DNA of 64,000 nucleotides from Burkholderia catarinensis (GTDB lineage Bacteria > Pseudomonadota > Gammaproteobacteria > Burkholderiales > Burkholderiaceae), in contig NZ_MDEQ02000023.1 of assembly GCF_001883705.2 (NCBI RefSeq), positions 52,050 to 116,049 of the forward strand. Reading direction: 5' to 3'. The notes under the pieces were generated by a model. That model was given only the letters and a program-made list of their open reading frames with translations. It ran no database searches and was not told the origin of the DNA. Within the stretch, counting starts at the first letter, position 1. The number at the start of each line of letters is the position of its first letter. This document shows, one piece after another, positions 25,726 to 34,379 of this stretch. A program made the position numbers and the translations under genes.

Positions 25726-25879
25726 GTTGCCCGTTCCCCCCGCTATTGCTGCTTTCGAAATGAAAGGCAATGGTAGGAATCCGATGTGACGGCAATATGA
25801 ATGGTTATTGGAAGGTTTTGTATTGCTTATGAAAGACGCCGGAGCAGCGCCGCATCCGGGCGCCTCGCGCGCGGCGGCG

Positions 25880-26470
25880 TCAACCGGCGTGTTCGGTGGC
25901 GACGCTGCGCACGGTCACGATGCGCGCAGGCGGAATATTTGCCCACACGATCCGGCTGCCGCAGGCAACAAATGCCGAATCGCCCAGCGGATGACGGCGG
26001 GGCGAGCGCAAGTCGTACGTGAATTGAATCATCACGCCGTCGGCCGACAGCACGCGATGACATTGACCGATGATCGCCGTCACGTCCTCACGCGGCAGCG
26101 TGCGCAGCGGCAGGCACGACACGATCGCGTCAACCCGGGCGTCGGGCGGCAGCAGCCGCTCGAGTTGCCGCGCGTCGCCCGACACGATCGAGATCCCTGG
26201 AAAGCGTCGCCGCAGGTGCTGCACGAACGCCGGCGAACGCTCGACCACGACGAGGCGCTGCGGCGCGACGCCGCGTTCGAGCAACGCCGCGGTGATCGCG
26301 CCGGTGCCGCCGCCCAGTTCGACGACCAGCCCGTCGCCGTCCGGCACCGTATCGGCCATCTCGCGCGCCAGATGCCGCGAACTCGGGCACAACGCGCCCA
26401 CCGCGGCCGGACGGCCGACCCACTCGCGCACGAACAGTGCCGAGACACGCCACGCGTTCGGCCAGATCAT
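25880..26470 (-). CDS. SAM-dependent methyltransferase, phospholipid N-methyltransferase-like
   Basis: A 196-residue methyltransferase. The SAM-binding motif I is DGLVVELGGGTGAITAALLE, followed by LVVVERSPAFVQHLRRRFPG and the motif DARVDAIVSCLPLRTLPRED. The opening FVREWVGRPAAVGALCPSSRHLA and the LPLR segment match the PmtA-type (phosphatidylethanolamine N-methyltransferase) and related rRNA-adenine-methyltransferase-like proteins. These make phosphatidylcholine in some proteobacteria. The start overlaps the stop of a 29-codon upstream ORF as ATGA, so translation is probably coupled. A different small-molecule acceptor cannot be excluded. Confidence 0.82.
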   Translation of the reverse strand: MIWPNAWRVSALFVREWVGRPAAVGALCPSSRHLAREMADTVPDGDGLVVELGGGTGAITAALLERGVAPQRLVVVERSPAFVQHLRRRFPGISIVSGDARQLERLLPPDARVDAIVSCLPLRTLPREDVTAIIGQCHRVLSADGVMIQFTYDLRSPRRHPLGDSAFVACGSRIVWANIPPARIVTVRSVATEHAG

Positions 26471-26556
26471 AGGCCGGCCTTGAGCGGTTGCGCCGTCGGC
26501 TTCGACGTGCCGACGACGGCGCGGGACAGGGCTACGGCGACACGGGTCTCGTTCAT
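26467..26556 (-). CDS. Small 29-residue ORF coupled to the methyltransferase
   Basis: On the minus strand an excellent AGGAGG lies six bases before ATG 26556, opening MNETRVAVALSRAVVGTSKP, then TAQPLKAGL, with the stop overlapping the methyltransferase start (ATGA). The methyltransferase itself has no separate ribosome site of that quality. The ORF therefore probably works as a translational coupler or leader; the product could also be a real microprotein. I do not recognise it. Confidence 0.6.
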   Translation of the reverse strand: MNETRVAVALSRAVVGTSKPTAQPLKAGL

Positions 26557-26696
26557 GCACATCCTCCTGGGCGAATCGGTCCGCCGCAGGAAGAGCGACG
26601 ATCAATCGATTCTAGGAAACGCAAACTTAAGGCGACGTGAAGATTGTCCCTGATTCGCCTGACCAATTCACGCCCGATCAGCCGCCGGATGCCCGA

Positions 26697-27143
26697 TCAG
26701 CAATCGACGCGCGGCTGGATGTGCGCGGGATAGCGTTCGCCGACGATCCGGCTCTGCTGCAGCGCCGTATCGATCGCCGCAAGATCGTCGGCCGTCAGCG
26801 CCACGGCGGCCGCGCCCACATTCTCGCCGAACCGATGCCGCTTCGTCATGCCCGGAATCGGCACGATCCACGGCTTGCGGGCCGGCGGCCGGGCCGGCGC
26901 GATCTGCGCGCGCGTCACACCCCGGCCGGTCGCGATCCGGCCGAGCAGATCGACGAGGCCCGCGTTCGCCTTGCGGTTTTCCTCGGAGAAACGTGGCACG
27001 ACATGGCGGAAATCGTTCGCGGCGAACGTCGTGTTCGCATCGATCGCGCCGGTCAGGAAGCCTTTCCCGAGCGGGCTGAACGGCACGAAGCCGATGCCGA
27101 ACTCCTCGAGCGTCGGCAAAATCCGCGCCTCCTGCCCGCACGC
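26697..27143 (-). pseudogene. Aldo/keto reductase remnant (C-terminal half)
   Basis: The frame carries the second half of an aldo/keto reductase: EARILPTLEEFGIGFVPFSP, LGKGFLTGAIDANTTF, RKPWIVPIPGMTKRHRFGEN and the usual C-terminal tail. The first half, with the catalytic Asp-Tyr-Lys-His set, is absent. Homology begins exactly at the stop codon of the upstream GNAT gene, so a deletion or rearrangement removed the 5' part. Inside, the normally conserved ALAWLLAQKPW stretch is replaced by APARPPARKPW, showing decay. A TTG at 27117-27119 with AGGAGG upstream could still start translation of a 140-residue fragment, but without an active site. Confidence 0.8.
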
Positions 27144-27584
27144 TCAGCGCGTCGAGCGCATCCGGATGTTCGCGAACGGCAGGCCGTCGTCGTCCTCGTC
27201 GCGCCGCGACATTTCCTCGAAGCCAAGCCGCTCGTAGAACGCGCGGGCATCGCGATTCTCGGCGTACACCTCCAGATCGAGCGTGCCCTTGAGCGCGAGT
27301 GCATGCTCGACCAGCGCGCGGCCGATCCCGTGGCCTCGCATCGCCGGTGCGACGAATAATCCGCCGATCGACGCGTCGAGCAGGCCGATGAAGCCGACCG
27401 GCTCACCCGCACGACACGCGACCCAGGTTTCCGCCTCGGGCAGATAGACATTTTCGATCAGCGTGCGCTGCTCGCGCAGCCGCGCCTCGCCAAGAAACGG
27501 ATGCGCGAGCAGCGACGCGTCGAACCAGATGGCCGACAGCGTGTGCAGGTCGGATGCCTCGTAGGCGCGAATCTGAATTGCCAT
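27144..27584 (-). CDS. GNAT-family N-acetyltransferase
   Basis: A 146-residue acetyltransferase. The acetyl-CoA loop is seen as FVAPAMRGHGIGRALVEHAL (R-G-x-G-I-G motif), followed by LDLEVYAENRDARAFYERLG, the typical strand 5/helix 4 region with the A-x-x-F-Y-x-x-x-G-F motif. The N-terminus IRAYEASDLHTLSAIWFDAS resembles YjaB-type stand-alone GNATs. The substrate is unknown. It is followed directly by the aldo/keto reductase remnant and preceded by the PoxB gene, from which a terminator separates it. Confidence 0.88.
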   Translation of the reverse strand: MAIQIRAYEASDLHTLSAIWFDASLLAHPFLGEARLREQRTLIENVYLPEAETWVACRAGEPVGFIGLLDASIGGLFVAPAMRGHGIGRALVEHALALKGTLDLEVYAENRDARAFYERLGFEEMSRRDEDDDGLPFANIRMRSTR

Positions 27585-27614
27585 GTTTTCGTATTGTTCA
27601 ACTTGTACAGCGGG

Positions 27615-27640
27615 GACGAACGCACCCCAAAGCGTTCGTC
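27615..27640 (-). terminator. Hairpin downstream of the poxB-like gene
   Basis: GACGAACGC at 27615-27623 pairs perfectly with GCGTTCGTC at 27632-27640 around an eight-base loop, 17 bases after the stop at 27657. On the minus strand only a weak T-rich stretch follows. Confidence 0.6.
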
Positions 27641-27656
27641 GATGCGCTACGCCGCA

Positions 27657-29378
27657 TCACCGCAGGTTGGTTCTCGCCAGCTCGACGATCTCGTCGCCGC
27701 GCCCGCTGAGGATCGCCCGCAGCATGAACAGGCTGAAGCCCTTCGCATGCGCGATCTCGATCTTCGGCGGCATCGCGAGCTCGTATTTCGACGTGACGAC
27801 GTCGACGACGGCCGGCCCGTCATGCTCGAACGCCATGCGCAACGCGTGCTCGACGTTCTCCGAATGCTCGACGCGCACGCTGAAGATGCCCGCGCCCTTC
27901 GCGATCGCCGCGAAATCGGTCGGGCTCAGGTCGACGTTCGTATCGAGATAGCCGGACGCCTTCAGCTCCATCGACACGAAGCCGAGCAGGCTGTTGTTGT
28001 ACACGACGATCTTGATCGGCAGGTTGAGCTGGCGTGCGGTGAGCAGGTCGCCGAGCAGCATCGACAGCCCGCCGTCGCCGGACAGCGACACCACCTGCCG
28101 CCCCGGATGCGCGCCCTGCGCGCCGAGCGCCTGCGGCATCGCGTTCGCCATCGAGCCGTGGTTGAACGAGCCGTGCAGTTGCCGCTTGCCGTTCATCGTC
28201 AGGTAGCGCGCGGCCCACAGCGTCGGCGTGCCGACGTCGGCCGTGAAGATCGCGTCTTCCGCCGCGACTTCGTCGACGATCTTCGTCAGGTATTGCGGAT
28301 GGATCGCGCGGCCCGGCGGCTCGGCCACCGCGAGATCGTCGAGCCCCTTGCGCGCGGCCGCGTAGTGCTTCAGCGCGTTCTCGAGGAAGCGCCGCTGCGT
28401 CTTGCGCGTGAGGCGCGGCAGCAGCGCCGCGATCGTTTCCTTCACGGTGCCGACGAGGCCGAGCGCGAGCGGTGCGCGATGGCCGAGCTGCGAGCCCTTC
28501 CAGTCGATCTGCACGACCTTCGCGCTCGCCGGATAGAACGGCCGGTACGGGAAATCCGTGCCGAGCATCACCAGCGTGTCGCACGATTCCATCGCGTGAT
28601 AGCCGGAGCTGAAGCCGATCAGCCCCGTCATCCCGACGTCGAACGGGTTGTCCCATTCGACGAACTGCTTGCCGCGCAGCGCATGCACGACCGGCGCGCC
28701 GAGCGTGTCGGCCAGCGCGACCACCTCGTCGTGCGCGCCCTGCGTGCCGCTGCCGCACAGCAGCGTCACCGCGTCGGAGCCGTTGAGCAGCGCCGCGAGC
28801 CGGTCGAGATCGGCGTCCGCCGGCAGGATCGACGGCGGCGACGATTCGCTCCACGCAGGCAGCTCTTCCGGGCCGTCGCCGAGCGCGATATCGCCCGGTA
28901 GCACGATCACCGCGACGCCGCGCTCGTCGATCGCGGTGCGCATCGCGCGCGCGAGCACGCGCGGGAACTGCGAAGCGTTGGTCACGAGTTCGGCGAAGTG
29001 GCTGCATTCGCGGAACAGTTCCTGCGGATGGGTTTCCTGGAAGTAGCCGAGACCGATCTCGGTCGACGGGATGTGCGCGGCGATCGCGAGCACCGGCTGG
29101 TGATTGCGGTGACAGTCGTACAGCCCGTTGATCAGGTGCAGGTTGCCGGGGCCGCAGCTGCCCGCGCACACCGCGAGCCGCCCGGTCGACGCGGCATCCG
29201 CGCCGGCCGCGAACGCGGCGCTTTCCTCGTGGCGCGTGTGCATCCAGCGGATCGAGCCGATCTGGCCCAGGCTGTACGACAGGCCGTTCAGGCTGTCGCC
29301 CGTCACGCCCCAGATGCGCTCGACGCCCGCCGCCGCAAGCGTCTTCGCCAGGTATTCCGCCATCGTCTGTCTTGCCAT
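27657..29378 (-). CDS. poxB: Pyruvate dehydrogenase (quinone) / pyruvate oxidase
   Basis: A 573-residue thiamine-diphosphate flavoenzyme, matching E. coli PoxB (572) from end to end. The N-terminal pyrimidine-binding domain has RIWGVTGDSLNGLSYSLG and the catalytic Glu in HTRHEESAAFAAGADA. The FAD domain is central, and the C-terminal pyrophosphate motif is SGDGGLSMLLGDLLTARQLN, ending VVYNNSLLGFVSMELKASGY. The C-terminal peptide MLRAILSGRGDEIVELARTN corresponds to the membrane-binding tail. The enzyme decarboxylates pyruvate to acetate and CO2, feeding electrons to ubiquinone, typically in slow growth. It is monocistronic, and the 219 bases before it must hold the promoter. Confidence 0.92.
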   Translation of the reverse strand: MARQTMAEYLAKTLAAAGVERIWGVTGDSLNGLSYSLGQIGSIRWMHTRHEESAAFAAGADAASTGRLAVCAGSCGPGNLHLINGLYDCHRNHQPVLAIAAHIPSTEIGLGYFQETHPQELFRECSHFAELVTNASQFPRVLARAMRTAIDERGVAVIVLPGDIALGDGPEELPAWSESSPPSILPADADLDRLAALLNGSDAVTLLCGSGTQGAHDEVVALADTLGAPVVHALRGKQFVEWDNPFDVGMTGLIGFSSGYHAMESCDTLVMLGTDFPYRPFYPASAKVVQIDWKGSQLGHRAPLALGLVGTVKETIAALLPRLTRKTQRRFLENALKHYAAARKGLDDLAVAEPPGRAIHPQYLTKIVDEVAAEDAIFTADVGTPTLWAARYLTMNGKRQLHGSFNHGSMANAMPQALGAQGAHPGRQVVSLSGDGGLSMLLGDLLTARQLNLPIKIVVYNNSLLGFVSMELKASGYLDTNVDLSPTDFAAIAKGAGIFSVRVEHSENVEHALRMAFEHDGPAVVDVVTSKYELAMPPKIEIAHAKGFSLFMLRAILSGRGDEIVELARTNLR

Positions 29379-29597
29379 GATGTCCTCACTCGTGGATGTG
29401 TCGTCACATGCATGAACCGGCTCCGGCGGCCACCATCGCCGCCGACGGGACGAGCATACGCGATCGGTTCACGACGCGTCGTGACCGTGAATCCCGCTTC
29501 CGCGCGTTTCGTTCAGCCCCGTTCGACGGGGTCGGGCAACCGTCGCGGGTTCGTTGGCCGACGAACCGGTTGGCGCGCGTTCGCCGGACGCACGCGC

Positions 29598-30098
29598 CTA
29601 CAGCGGCAGCGCATGCGTCGACAGGATCTCCTTGAGCACCATGAACGACCGCACCTGCCGCACGCCCGGCAGATACAGCAGTTGCTCGGCATGCAGCCGG
29701 TTGAAACTCTCGTTGTCGCGCGTGCGCACCAGCATGAAGTAGTCGAACTCGCCGGTCACGACGTGGCATTCGACGCAGCCCGACACTTTCTGCGCGGCCT
29801 TCTCGAACGCGGCGAACGCTTCCGGCGTCGAGCGGTCGAGCACGAAGCCGATCACGACCAGCATCCCGGCGCCGAGCGGTTTCGGGTCGAGCAGCGCGAC
29901 GATGCCGCGGATCAGCCCCATTTCCTTCAGCCGCTCCACGCGCCGCAGGCATGCCGGCGCGCTCAGCTTCACCTTCGCGGCGAGCGCGACGTTCGAGATC
30001 GACGCGTCCTGCTGCAATTGCCGGAGGATCGCGCGGTCGATGCGATCGAGCGCCGGTGCGGCATCGGCCGACGATGCGTCCTTTCGTTCTAATTTCAT
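29598..30098 (-). CDS. acdR: Lrp/AsnC-family regulator of ACC deaminase
   Basis: A 166-residue Lrp-type regulator, with start at 30098 (MKLERKD). An N-terminal helix-turn-helix, LDRIDRAILRQLQQDASISN then VALAAKVKLSAPACLRRVER, is followed by the RAM effector domain (CVECHVVTGEFDYFMLVRTR, then a PGVRQVRSFMVLKEI tail). It is divergent from the ACC deaminase gene with a 194-base spacer. That arrangement is known for acdR-acdS in Burkholderia and Pseudomonas, where the regulator activates acdS when ACC is present. The symbol rests on this context. Confidence 0.88.
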   Translation of the reverse strand: MKLERKDASSADAAPALDRIDRAILRQLQQDASISNVALAAKVKLSAPACLRRVERLKEMGLIRGIVALLDPKPLGAGMLVVIGFVLDRSTPEAFAAFEKAAQKVSGCVECHVVTGEFDYFMLVRTRDNESFNRLHAEQLLYLPGVRQVRSFMVLKEILSTHALPL

Positions 30099-30128
30099 TG
30101 CGTCAGTCTCCGTTCCAGCGAACCGGAA

Positions 30129-30140
30129 TTGCTTATGCAA
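30129..30140. promoter_or_regulatory. Candidate Lrp-type site in the acdR-acdS spacer
   Basis: TTGC-TTAT-GCAA is a short dyad at 30129-30140, 31 bases upstream of the acdR start and 153 bases upstream of acdS. Lrp-family proteins bind AT-centred dyads of about this size, so it is a reasonable operator for autoregulation or acdS control. Confidence 0.4.
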
Positions 30141-30292
30141 CGTGAATATCGACGATAACGTAGGGCAGCGACAGCTATTTCGCAAGCTCATTTCTCGTCG
30201 TCCTGCCTATCATTTTTCGATCGGCACGCGGCGCGCCAGCCACGCCCGAAGCACGACCGGTTTCCCATCCACCGCCTTTCCGGAGCACGTCG

Positions 30293-31309
30293 ATGAACCT
30301 GCAACGCTTCCCCCGTTATCCGCTGACGTTCGGCCCCACGCCGATCCAGCCGCTCAAGCGCCTGAGCGCGCACCTCGGCGGCAAGGTCGAGCTGTATGCG
30401 AAACGCGAGGACTGCAACAGCGGCCTCGCGTTCGGCGGTAACAAGACACGCAAGCTCGAATACCTCGTCCCCGACGCGCTCGCGCAGGGTGCGGACACGC
30501 TCGTATCGATCGGCGGCGTGCAATCGAACCAGACGCGGCAGGTCGCCGCCGTCGCCGCGCATCTCGGGATGAAATGCGTGCTCGTGCAGGAGCACTGGGT
30601 CAACCATGACGATCCGGTGTACGACCGGGTCGGCAACATCCAGCTGTCGCGCATGATGGGCGCCGACGTGCGGCTCGTGTCCGACGGCTTCGACATCGGC
30701 ATCCGCCGAAGCTGGGAGGACGCGATGAAGAGCGTGCGGCAGGCCGGCGGCAAGCCTTATCCGATTCCGGCCGGCTGCTCGGAGCATCCGCTCGGCGGGC
30801 TCGGCTTCGTCGGCTTCGCGGAGGAGGTGCGCGCGCAGGAAGCGCAGCTCGGTTTCAGGTTCGACTACATCGTCGTGTGCTCGGTGACGGGCAGCACGCA
30901 GGCCGGCATGGTCGTCGGCTTCGCGGCCGACGGGCGCGCCGACCGCGTGATCGGCATCGATGCATCGGCGACGCCCGAGCGCACGCGCGAGCAGATCACG
31001 CGCATCGCGCGGCATACGGCCGGGCTGGTCGACCTGGGGCGCGATATCGTCGAGCAGGACGTCGTGCTCGACACGCGCTACGCCGGCCCCGAATACGGGC
31101 TGCCGAACGACGGCACGCTCGAAGCGATTCGGCTGTGCGCGCGGCTGGAAGGCATGCTGACCGATCCCGTCTATGAAGGGAAATCGATGCACGGGATGAT
31201 CGACAAGGTGCGGCGCGGGGAATTCGAACCGGGGTCGAAAGTGCTGTATGCGCATCTCGGCGGCGCGCCGGCGCTGAGCGCGTACAGCTTCATCTTCCGC
31301 GACGGCTGA
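30293..31309 (+). CDS. acdS: 1-aminocyclopropane-1-carboxylate (ACC) deaminase
   Basis: A 338-residue PLP enzyme of the exact AcdS length. The PLP lysine is in FGGNKTRKLEYL (Lys51), Ser78 in SIGGVQSNQTRQ, and the pair that separates true ACC deaminase from D-cysteine desulfhydrase is present: Glu in DPVYEGKSMHGM and Leu in YAHLGGAPALSAYS. It cleaves ACC, the ethylene precursor made by plants, to 2-oxobutanoate and ammonia in the cytosol. This is a plant-association trait and supports a Burkholderia-like host. It is controlled by the divergent Lrp-type gene; a hairpin follows the stop. Confidence 0.95.
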   Translation: MNLQRFPRYPLTFGPTPIQPLKRLSAHLGGKVELYAKREDCNSGLAFGGNKTRKLEYLVPDALAQGADTLVSIGGVQSNQTRQVAAVAAHLGMKCVLVQEHWVNHDDPVYDRVGNIQLSRMMGADVRLVSDGFDIGIRRSWEDAMKSVRQAGGKPYPIPAGCSEHPLGGLGFVGFAEEVRAQEAQLGFRFDYIVVCSVTGSTQAGMVVGFAADGRADRVIGIDASATPERTREQITRIARHTAGLVDLGRDIVEQDVVLDTRYAGPEYGLPNDGTLEAIRLCARLEGMLTDPVYEGKSMHGMIDKVRRGEFEPGSKVLYAHLGGAPALSAYSFIFRDG

Positions 31310-31325
31310 CGCGCAGCCGCGCAAT

Positions 31326-31363
31326 ACGGGCCGGGTGGTCGAAGCAGCGGCCAGCCGGCCCGT
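31326..31363 (+). terminator. Hairpin downstream of acdS
   Basis: ACGGGCCGG at 31326-31334 pairs perfectly with CCGGCCCGT at 31355-31363, 17 bases after the acdS stop. The loop is 20 bases with a partial inner pairing (TGG/CCA), and there is no T-run. Confidence 0.55.
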
Positions 31364-31472
31364 CGTCGCGTCGTCTCGCCGCAGATCACCAGTCGTTCTC
31401 CCATCAAGATACGGACTGCTCCTAATCGAATATTCCGCATTTCGGACAAGAGCCATAAGAACCCACCCAACA

Positions 31473-31486
31473 TTAGTACTCGTCTG
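31473..31486 (+). promoter_or_regulatory. TTAGTACNNGT motif, exopolysaccharide copy
   Basis: TTAGTACTCGTCTG lies about 250 bases before the first exopolysaccharide gene. Twelve of its fourteen bases match the copy upstream of the second sensor kinase (62677-62690). The core also matches the palindrome before the pilus operon (43442-43456). Confidence 0.4.
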
Positions 31487-31562
31487 ATTTAAATCATCGC
31501 CTCCTTTTCCGAAAATCAACATCGGTCTCGTTGATCGCCGCATCGCACACCCACCTCCATAC

Positions 31563-31587
31563 GCATCGTTCCGTATTTAAACGATGC
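31563..31587. promoter_or_regulatory. Inverted repeat upstream of the exopolysaccharide cluster
   Basis: GCATCGTT at 31563-31570 and AACGATGC at 31580-31587 form a perfect 8-base inverted repeat with a 9-base AT-rich centre, a size typical of a dimeric repressor or activator site. It lies about 150-170 bases before the first gene. Confidence 0.4.
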
Positions 31588-31734
31588 AACCGCGGCGCCA
31601 ACGGTCTTCCGATCAGGCAAACCGCGTTTCACCTCCTCGTTTGACATTCCAGCGAAGCGGAAGCGGCAGCGATGCACCGTGTTCATCGGTGCACGCTGCA
31701 TCGCGCGTCGTGCGTCATGCGAAGCGGTGAACGC

Positions 31735-33174
31735 ATGCATTCAACAGCATGGAAAAGGTATATGCAGACGGCACTCAAGGAACGATGGGCAAGCGCACCA
31801 TCGGCAGCCGCAGGGCTGCTTGCGCGTCTGTCGGACGTCGCGCTGATTGCTTTCAGCGCGCTGGGCGTGGCAATGGTTCTGCCGGGCAACGGCGATCCGG
31901 CATCCGCCGAAGCGGCGCTCGTCGCGTCGGCGGCAACATTCGCGATGGTGCTGTTCCCGGCATTCGGCGCCTATCGCGCGACCCGCGACCATTCGGCGTT
32001 CGGCCTGGCGATTCGAACCTGCGTCGCATGGGCGCTCGCCCAGGCATGTGCGGCACTCGTCACGCGGGCGCTCTATGCGCCGCTGTTCGTACCGGTCGGC
32101 TGGTACGTGCTGTGGGCGATCGCCAGCGGTGCCGCGCTCGCGTCGTCGCGGCTCGTTGCCTGTCGCGTGTGGCGTCGCGTGGCCGGCACGGACAAGCCGG
32201 AACGTCGGGTGGCGATCGTCGGCGGCGCCACGCATTCCTCCGCCATCCTCGAACGGATCGCCCAGTCGGGCTCGCCTTATCGCGCCATGGCCGTGCTCGA
32301 TCCGCATCGCTCCCCGCGCAGGGATACGGACGACATCCGCATGTTCCAGGCACTCGATGAATTTGCCGCGCATGTCCGCACGCATGCGATCCAGGAAGTG
32401 TGGATCGCGCTGCCCATCACCGAGGTAGGCGGCGTCATCCGCGTGCTGGACACCTTCCGGCACGATCTCGTGAACGTCCGGTTCATGCCCGACGTCAGCC
32501 AGCTCGCCATGTTCGACGGCGAGATGATCGATCTGGCCGGCGCGCCTGCGATCAACCTGGTCGCGTCGCCGCTGTCGCCCCGCGCGCTGCTCCAGAAGGC
32601 CATCTTCGACCGGTTGTTCGCCGCGGCGGTGCTGATCGCGGCAGCCCCGCTGCTGCTCGCGATCGCGGCGGCGATCAAGCTGTCGTCGCCGGGCCCCGCC
32701 CTGTTCCGCCAGCGGCGCATGGGCGCGGACGGCCACGCTTTCACGATCTACAAGTTCCGCACGATGCGGGTTCACGCCGAGGCCGCCGGCGATGTCCCGC
32801 AGGCAACGCACGGCGATCCCCGCGTAACGCGGATCGGCGCGTTCCTGCGCCGCACGAGTCTCGACGAACTGCCGCAGTTCATCAACGTGCTGCGCGGCGA
32901 CATGTCCGTGGTTGGACCGCGGCCGCACGCGATCGAGCACGACACGCTCTACCAGAAGATCGTCGACGGCTACATCCATCGCTATCGCGTCAAGCCCGGC
33001 ATCACCGGCTGGGCGCAGATCAACGGCCTGCGCGGCGAAACCGATCGCGTCGAGAAGATGCGGCGGCGCGTGGAAGCCGATCTCTACTACCTGCGCAACT
33101 GGTCGTTCGCACTCGACATGCGCATCGTCATGGCCACCGCCACGCACGGCTGGACCCACAGCAACGCGTACTGA
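31735..33174 (+). CDS. Undecaprenyl-phosphate sugar-1-phosphate transferase (initiating exopolysaccharide transferase)
   Basis: About 479 residues from ATG 31735; ATG 31762 and 31672 are alternatives, none with a strong ribosome site. The N-terminal half has four membrane helices and a nucleotide-binding-like stretch (RRVAIVGGATHSSAILERIA). The C-terminal sugar-transferase domain is diagnostic: RQRRMGADGHAFTIYKFRTM, RRTSLDELPQFINVLRGDMS, VVGPRPHAIEHDTLY and RVKPGITGWAQINGLRGETD. Such enzymes load the first hexose-1-phosphate onto the lipid carrier on the inner membrane. It resembles BceB of cepacian synthesis and heads a nine-gene cluster on the same strand. Confidence 0.9.
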   Translation: MHSTAWKRYMQTALKERWASAPSAAAGLLARLSDVALIAFSALGVAMVLPGNGDPASAEAALVASAATFAMVLFPAFGAYRATRDHSAFGLAIRTCVAWALAQACAALVTRALYAPLFVPVGWYVLWAIASGAALASSRLVACRVWRRVAGTDKPERRVAIVGGATHSSAILERIAQSGSPYRAMAVLDPHRSPRRDTDDIRMFQALDEFAAHVRTHAIQEVWIALPITEVGGVIRVLDTFRHDLVNVRFMPDVSQLAMFDGEMIDLAGAPAINLVASPLSPRALLQKAIFDRLFAAAVLIAAAPLLLAIAAAIKLSSPGPALFRQRRMGADGHAFTIYKFRTMRVHAEAAGDVPQATHGDPRVTRIGAFLRRTSLDELPQFINVLRGDMSVVGPRPHAIEHDTLYQKIVDGYIHRYRVKPGITGWAQINGLRGETDRVEKMRRRVEADLYYLRNWSFALDMRIVMATATHGWTHSNAY

Positions 33175-33224
33175 CGCGTCGGTGCGTCGCCGCGCGTGGC
33201 GCCGAATCATCAAGAGGACTCCAT

Positions 33225-34379
33225 ATGAAAACCGCCGTGACCGAACGGATCGGACAACCGCGCCCGTCCGGCGCCCGCCTGTTGCTTGCGGCCGCGCTCA
33301 GCGTCACGCTGTCCGCGTGCGCGCTTGCCCCCGGCATGCGGATGAGCGAGCCGCAGCCGTCCGCGGCGGGCGCGCAGCCTGCGGGCGAACCGCTGCCCTA
33401 TCGAATCACGACGATCGACGCCGCGCTCGTCCGTACGCTGAACGCGCAGGCCGCGCGGCAGCAGGCGGCGCAGGCGGGCCAGCTCGCCGCGCCGCCCGCC
33501 GCGTACCGGATCGGCGCCGGCGACGTGCTGCAGATCACGGTCTGGGATCACCCCGAACTCGCGGCGGCGCACGGCGCCGCGCCGCCGAACGCGTCGCGCG
33601 CCGCCGACCCCGTCGCCGGCTTCGTCGTCGATCAGAAAGGCAACCTGTCGTTCCCGTTCGCCGGCGCGGTGCCGGTTGCCGGCCTGACGGCCGACGCCGC
33701 CCAGGCACGCATCGCCGCCGCGCTCGCGCATGTCTATCGCGATCCCCAGGTCACGCTGCGGGTCGCGTCGTTCCGCTCCAAGCAGGTCTATATCGACGGC
33801 GAAGTGCACACGCCGGGCGGGCAACCGGTCAACGACGTGCCGATGACGCTCTACGAAGCGCTCGGGCGCGCCGGCGGGATGAACCCGTCCGCCGACCAGA
33901 GCCGCCTGACGCTCGTGCGCGGCGGCCGCTCCCATCCGCTCGACCTCACGCAGATGCTGCGCCACGGGCGCAACCCCGCGGACATCGTGCTCGCGGCCGG
34001 CGATCTGCTGCACGTGCCGGCGCGCAGCGACTACGGCGTGTACGTGATGGGCGAAGTCAACAAGCCGTCGCTCGCGCTGCCGCTGCGCGACGGCCGGCTG
34101 ACGCTGTCCGATGCGCTGTCGCAGGCCGGCAGCGTGAACGCGAACACCGCCGACGCCGCGCAGATGTTCGTGATCCGCGGCTCGCAGACGGACGCGCCGC
34201 AGGTGTTCCACCTCGACGCGCGCTCGCCGGTGTCGATGGTGCTCGCCAACGAGTTCGAGCTGCAGCCGAAGGATGTCGTCTACGTGGACGGCAGCAGCCT
34301 CGTGCGCTTCAGCCGCGTGCTGAGCCTGCTGCTGCCGGGCGTCACCACGAGCGCCACCGCGGCGCTCGCCGTCAAATGA
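33225..34379 (+). CDS. Polysaccharide export lipoprotein (Wza/BceE-like)
   Basis: A 384-residue lipoprotein with lipobox SVTLSACALAPG. The polysaccharide export (PES) domain starts YRIGAGDVLQITVWDHPELA, followed by GFVVDQKGNLSFPFAGAVPV, and two SLBB domains follow (KQVYIDGEVHTPGGQPVNDV and YVMGEVNKPSLALPLRDGRL). The C-terminus (VSMVLANEFELQPKDVVYVD, then VTTSATAALAVK) gives the transmembrane helix expected of the octameric outer-membrane channel. It has a GAGGACT ribosome site before ATG 33225. Its stop overlaps the tyrosine phosphatase gene by ATGA. Confidence 0.92.
   Translation: MKTAVTERIGQPRPSGARLLLAAALSVTLSACALAPGMRMSEPQPSAAGAQPAGEPLPYRITTIDAALVRTLNAQAARQQAAQAGQLAAPPAAYRIGAGDVLQITVWDHPELAAAHGAAPPNASRAADPVAGFVVDQKGNLSFPFAGAVPVAGLTADAAQARIAAALAHVYRDPQVTLRVASFRSKQVYIDGEVHTPGGQPVNDVPMTLYEALGRAGGMNPSADQSRLTLVRGGRSHPLDLTQMLRHGRNPADIVLAAGDLLHVPARSDYGVYVMGEVNKPSLALPLRDGRLTLSDALSQAGSVNANTADAAQMFVIRGSQTDAPQVFHLDARSPVSMVLANEFELQPKDVVYVDGSSLVRFSRVLSLLLPGVTTSATAALAVK

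Larger units (their letters stand above)
31310..31734. other. Intergenic region upstream of the exopolysaccharide cluster
   Basis: A 425-base spacer that changes from GC-rich (the acdS terminator) to AT-rich from about 31400. It holds the TTAGTAC site at 31473-31486 and the inverted repeat at 31563-31587. The cluster promoter should be here; I could not assign -35/-10 or sigma-54 elements securely. Confidence 0.5.

Noticed and set aside
25726..25880. Pho box upstream of the alkaline phosphatase operon
   Set aside because: Short TGTCA-like matches (CCGTCACAT on the minus strand) exist, but not the two phased repeats with the usual spacing.
31310..31734. Sigma-54 promoter for the exopolysaccharide cluster
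   Set aside because: I looked for GG-N10-GC with the -24/-12 pattern and found no convincing match on the plus strand.
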